Source: UBA1724 sp016302315 (GTDB lineage: Bacteria > Verrucomicrobiota > Lentisphaeria > Oligosphaerales > Oligosphaeraceae). From it: DNA of 6,199 nt. The stretch spans positions 1 through 6,199 of the forward strand of contig JAEDNW010000132.1 of the NCBI GenBank assembly GCA_016302315.1, in the 5' to 3' direction. Below, one piece after another: positions 5,823 through 6,199 of this stretch. The position numbers and the translations under genes were made by a program. The notes under the pieces are model-generated. The model searched no databases. It had not been told where the DNA came from and saw only the letters and a program-made list of their open reading frames with translations. Position 1 is the stretch's first letter, and every line of letters starts with the position of its first letter.

Positions 5823-6199
5823 CTACCAGTCTTTTTCCACGGGCCTTTGGCGGATGGTCTTCTGACGCTTCAACCACCGACGCTGGGTCTCCTGATCCAA
5901 AATGCGCTGCAGATCCTGGGGAAGGGGAACCACGGCTTGCTCCGGGGAGGCCTCGCTCTTCTCCTCCTCCGGCTCCGTCAACGACAGGGGCGCCCGATCC
6001 TGAGTGCCGGATTCCTCGCCCTTCGGGGCTTCCTCCGGCTTCTCTTCTTCCATGGCCCCTACCCGGGAATTGTCTTCTTCTTCAGAGGAGGATTCCTCCT
6101 CCCTGGCCTCCTGCTCCTGCTGGGACTGCTCCTGCTGGCTCTGTTCCTGCTGGCTCTGTTCCTGCTGGCTCTGTTCCTGCTGGCTCTGTTCCTGCTGGC
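5823..6199 (-). CDS. C-terminal end of a BatC-like TPR protein (5' end beyond window)
   Basis: The minus-strand frame is open from the right edge to a TAG at 5825-5823, giving 125 codons of a longer protein. What is visible is low-complexity and charged. First come tandem QQEQS pentapeptides, then a Glu/Ser-rich stretch (EAREEESSSEEED), then a Glu/Pro-rich stretch. The conserved-looking tail includes LPQDLQRILDQETQRRW and ends RPVEKDW. TPR proteins of the BatC type (or BatB-BatC fusions) commonly have an acidic disordered region and then a short basic tail ending in a KDW-like motif, and they sit directly before batD, as here. The TPR part itself is outside the window, so the assignment rests on tail and context. 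The ATG at 6053 is internal and not a real start, because the frame continues uninterrupted upstream of it. The stop lies 90 bases before the preferred batD start. Confidence 0.72.
   Translation of the reverse strand, partial: QQEQSQQEQSQQEQSQQEQSQQEQSQQEQEAREEESSSEEEDNSRVGAMEEEKPEEAPKGEESGTQDRAPLSLTEPEEEKSEASPEQAVVPLPQDLQRILDQETQRRWLKRQKTIRQRPVEKDW
6121..6199 (-). repeat. In-frame 15-bp tandem repeat encoding QQEQS
   Basis: On the plus strand the unit TGGCTCTGTTCCTGC occurs four times without mismatch (6136-6150, 6151-6165, 6166-6180, 6181-6195). It begins again at 6196-6199, so the array continues past the edge. A diverged copy, TGGGACTGCTCCTGC, precedes at 6121-6135. In the minus-strand gene each unit encodes a QQEQS-type pentapeptide. 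The exact identity of the copies suggests recent expansion by slippage or active homogenisation. As 15 is a multiple of three, copy-number change would lengthen or shorten the linker without a frameshift. Confidence 0.93.

Noticed and set aside
5823..6053. Stand-alone 76-residue small gene starting at the ATG at 6053
   Set aside because: The same frame continues without a stop to the window edge through the QQEQS repeats, so the ATG is internal to a longer gene.
6121..6199. CRISPR-like array at the right edge
   Set aside because: The 15-bp units are directly abutting with no spacers and encode an in-frame pentapeptide, so this is a coding tandem repeat.

Overview
The window is a GC-rich stretch of a bacterial genome in which every supported gene lies on the minus strand, so transcription runs from right to left. 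The gene content (an export-competent bat operon with TPR and SH3-like members, a capsule/LPS-type glycosyltransferase, and a high-affinity phosphate transporter) suggests a Gram-negative bacterium. A member of the Verrucomicrobiota/Planctomycetes group or a relative would fit the bat architecture, but this is a guess from gene style and not a phylogenetic result.

Right part (about 3214-6199): the distal end of a bat (aerotolerance-type) operon. In order of transcription it holds the C-terminal end of a BatC-like TPR protein with an in-frame 15-bp tandem repeat (cut by the window edge), then BatD (large exported protein with one late membrane helix), then BatE (TPR, two membrane helices, SH3-like tail). 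BatD and BatE share a 4-base GTGA stop/start overlap. The usual moxR-batA-batB genes would lie beyond the right edge if the operon is canonical.

Middle (2062-3192): a complete GT4-family glycosyltransferase of the CapM/PglA type starts 21 bases after batE and probably ends this transcription unit. A hairpin followed by a T-rich tail overlaps its stop codon and looks like an intrinsic terminator.

Left part (1-2028): an AT-rich intergenic region, then pstS (periplasmic phosphate-binding protein) and pstC (membrane permease, cut by the left edge). Together with pstA/pstB presumably to the left, they form the Pst phosphate ABC importer. The pstS leader is the most unusual element. A perfect 11-base inverted repeat pairs an upstream anti-Shine-Dalgarno segment with the pstS ribosome binding site and encloses two further hairpins, giving a possible three-way-junction RNA that could control pstS translation.

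No RNA gene, CRISPR array, transposon or integrase is visible. No stretch above 300 bases lacks a gene.
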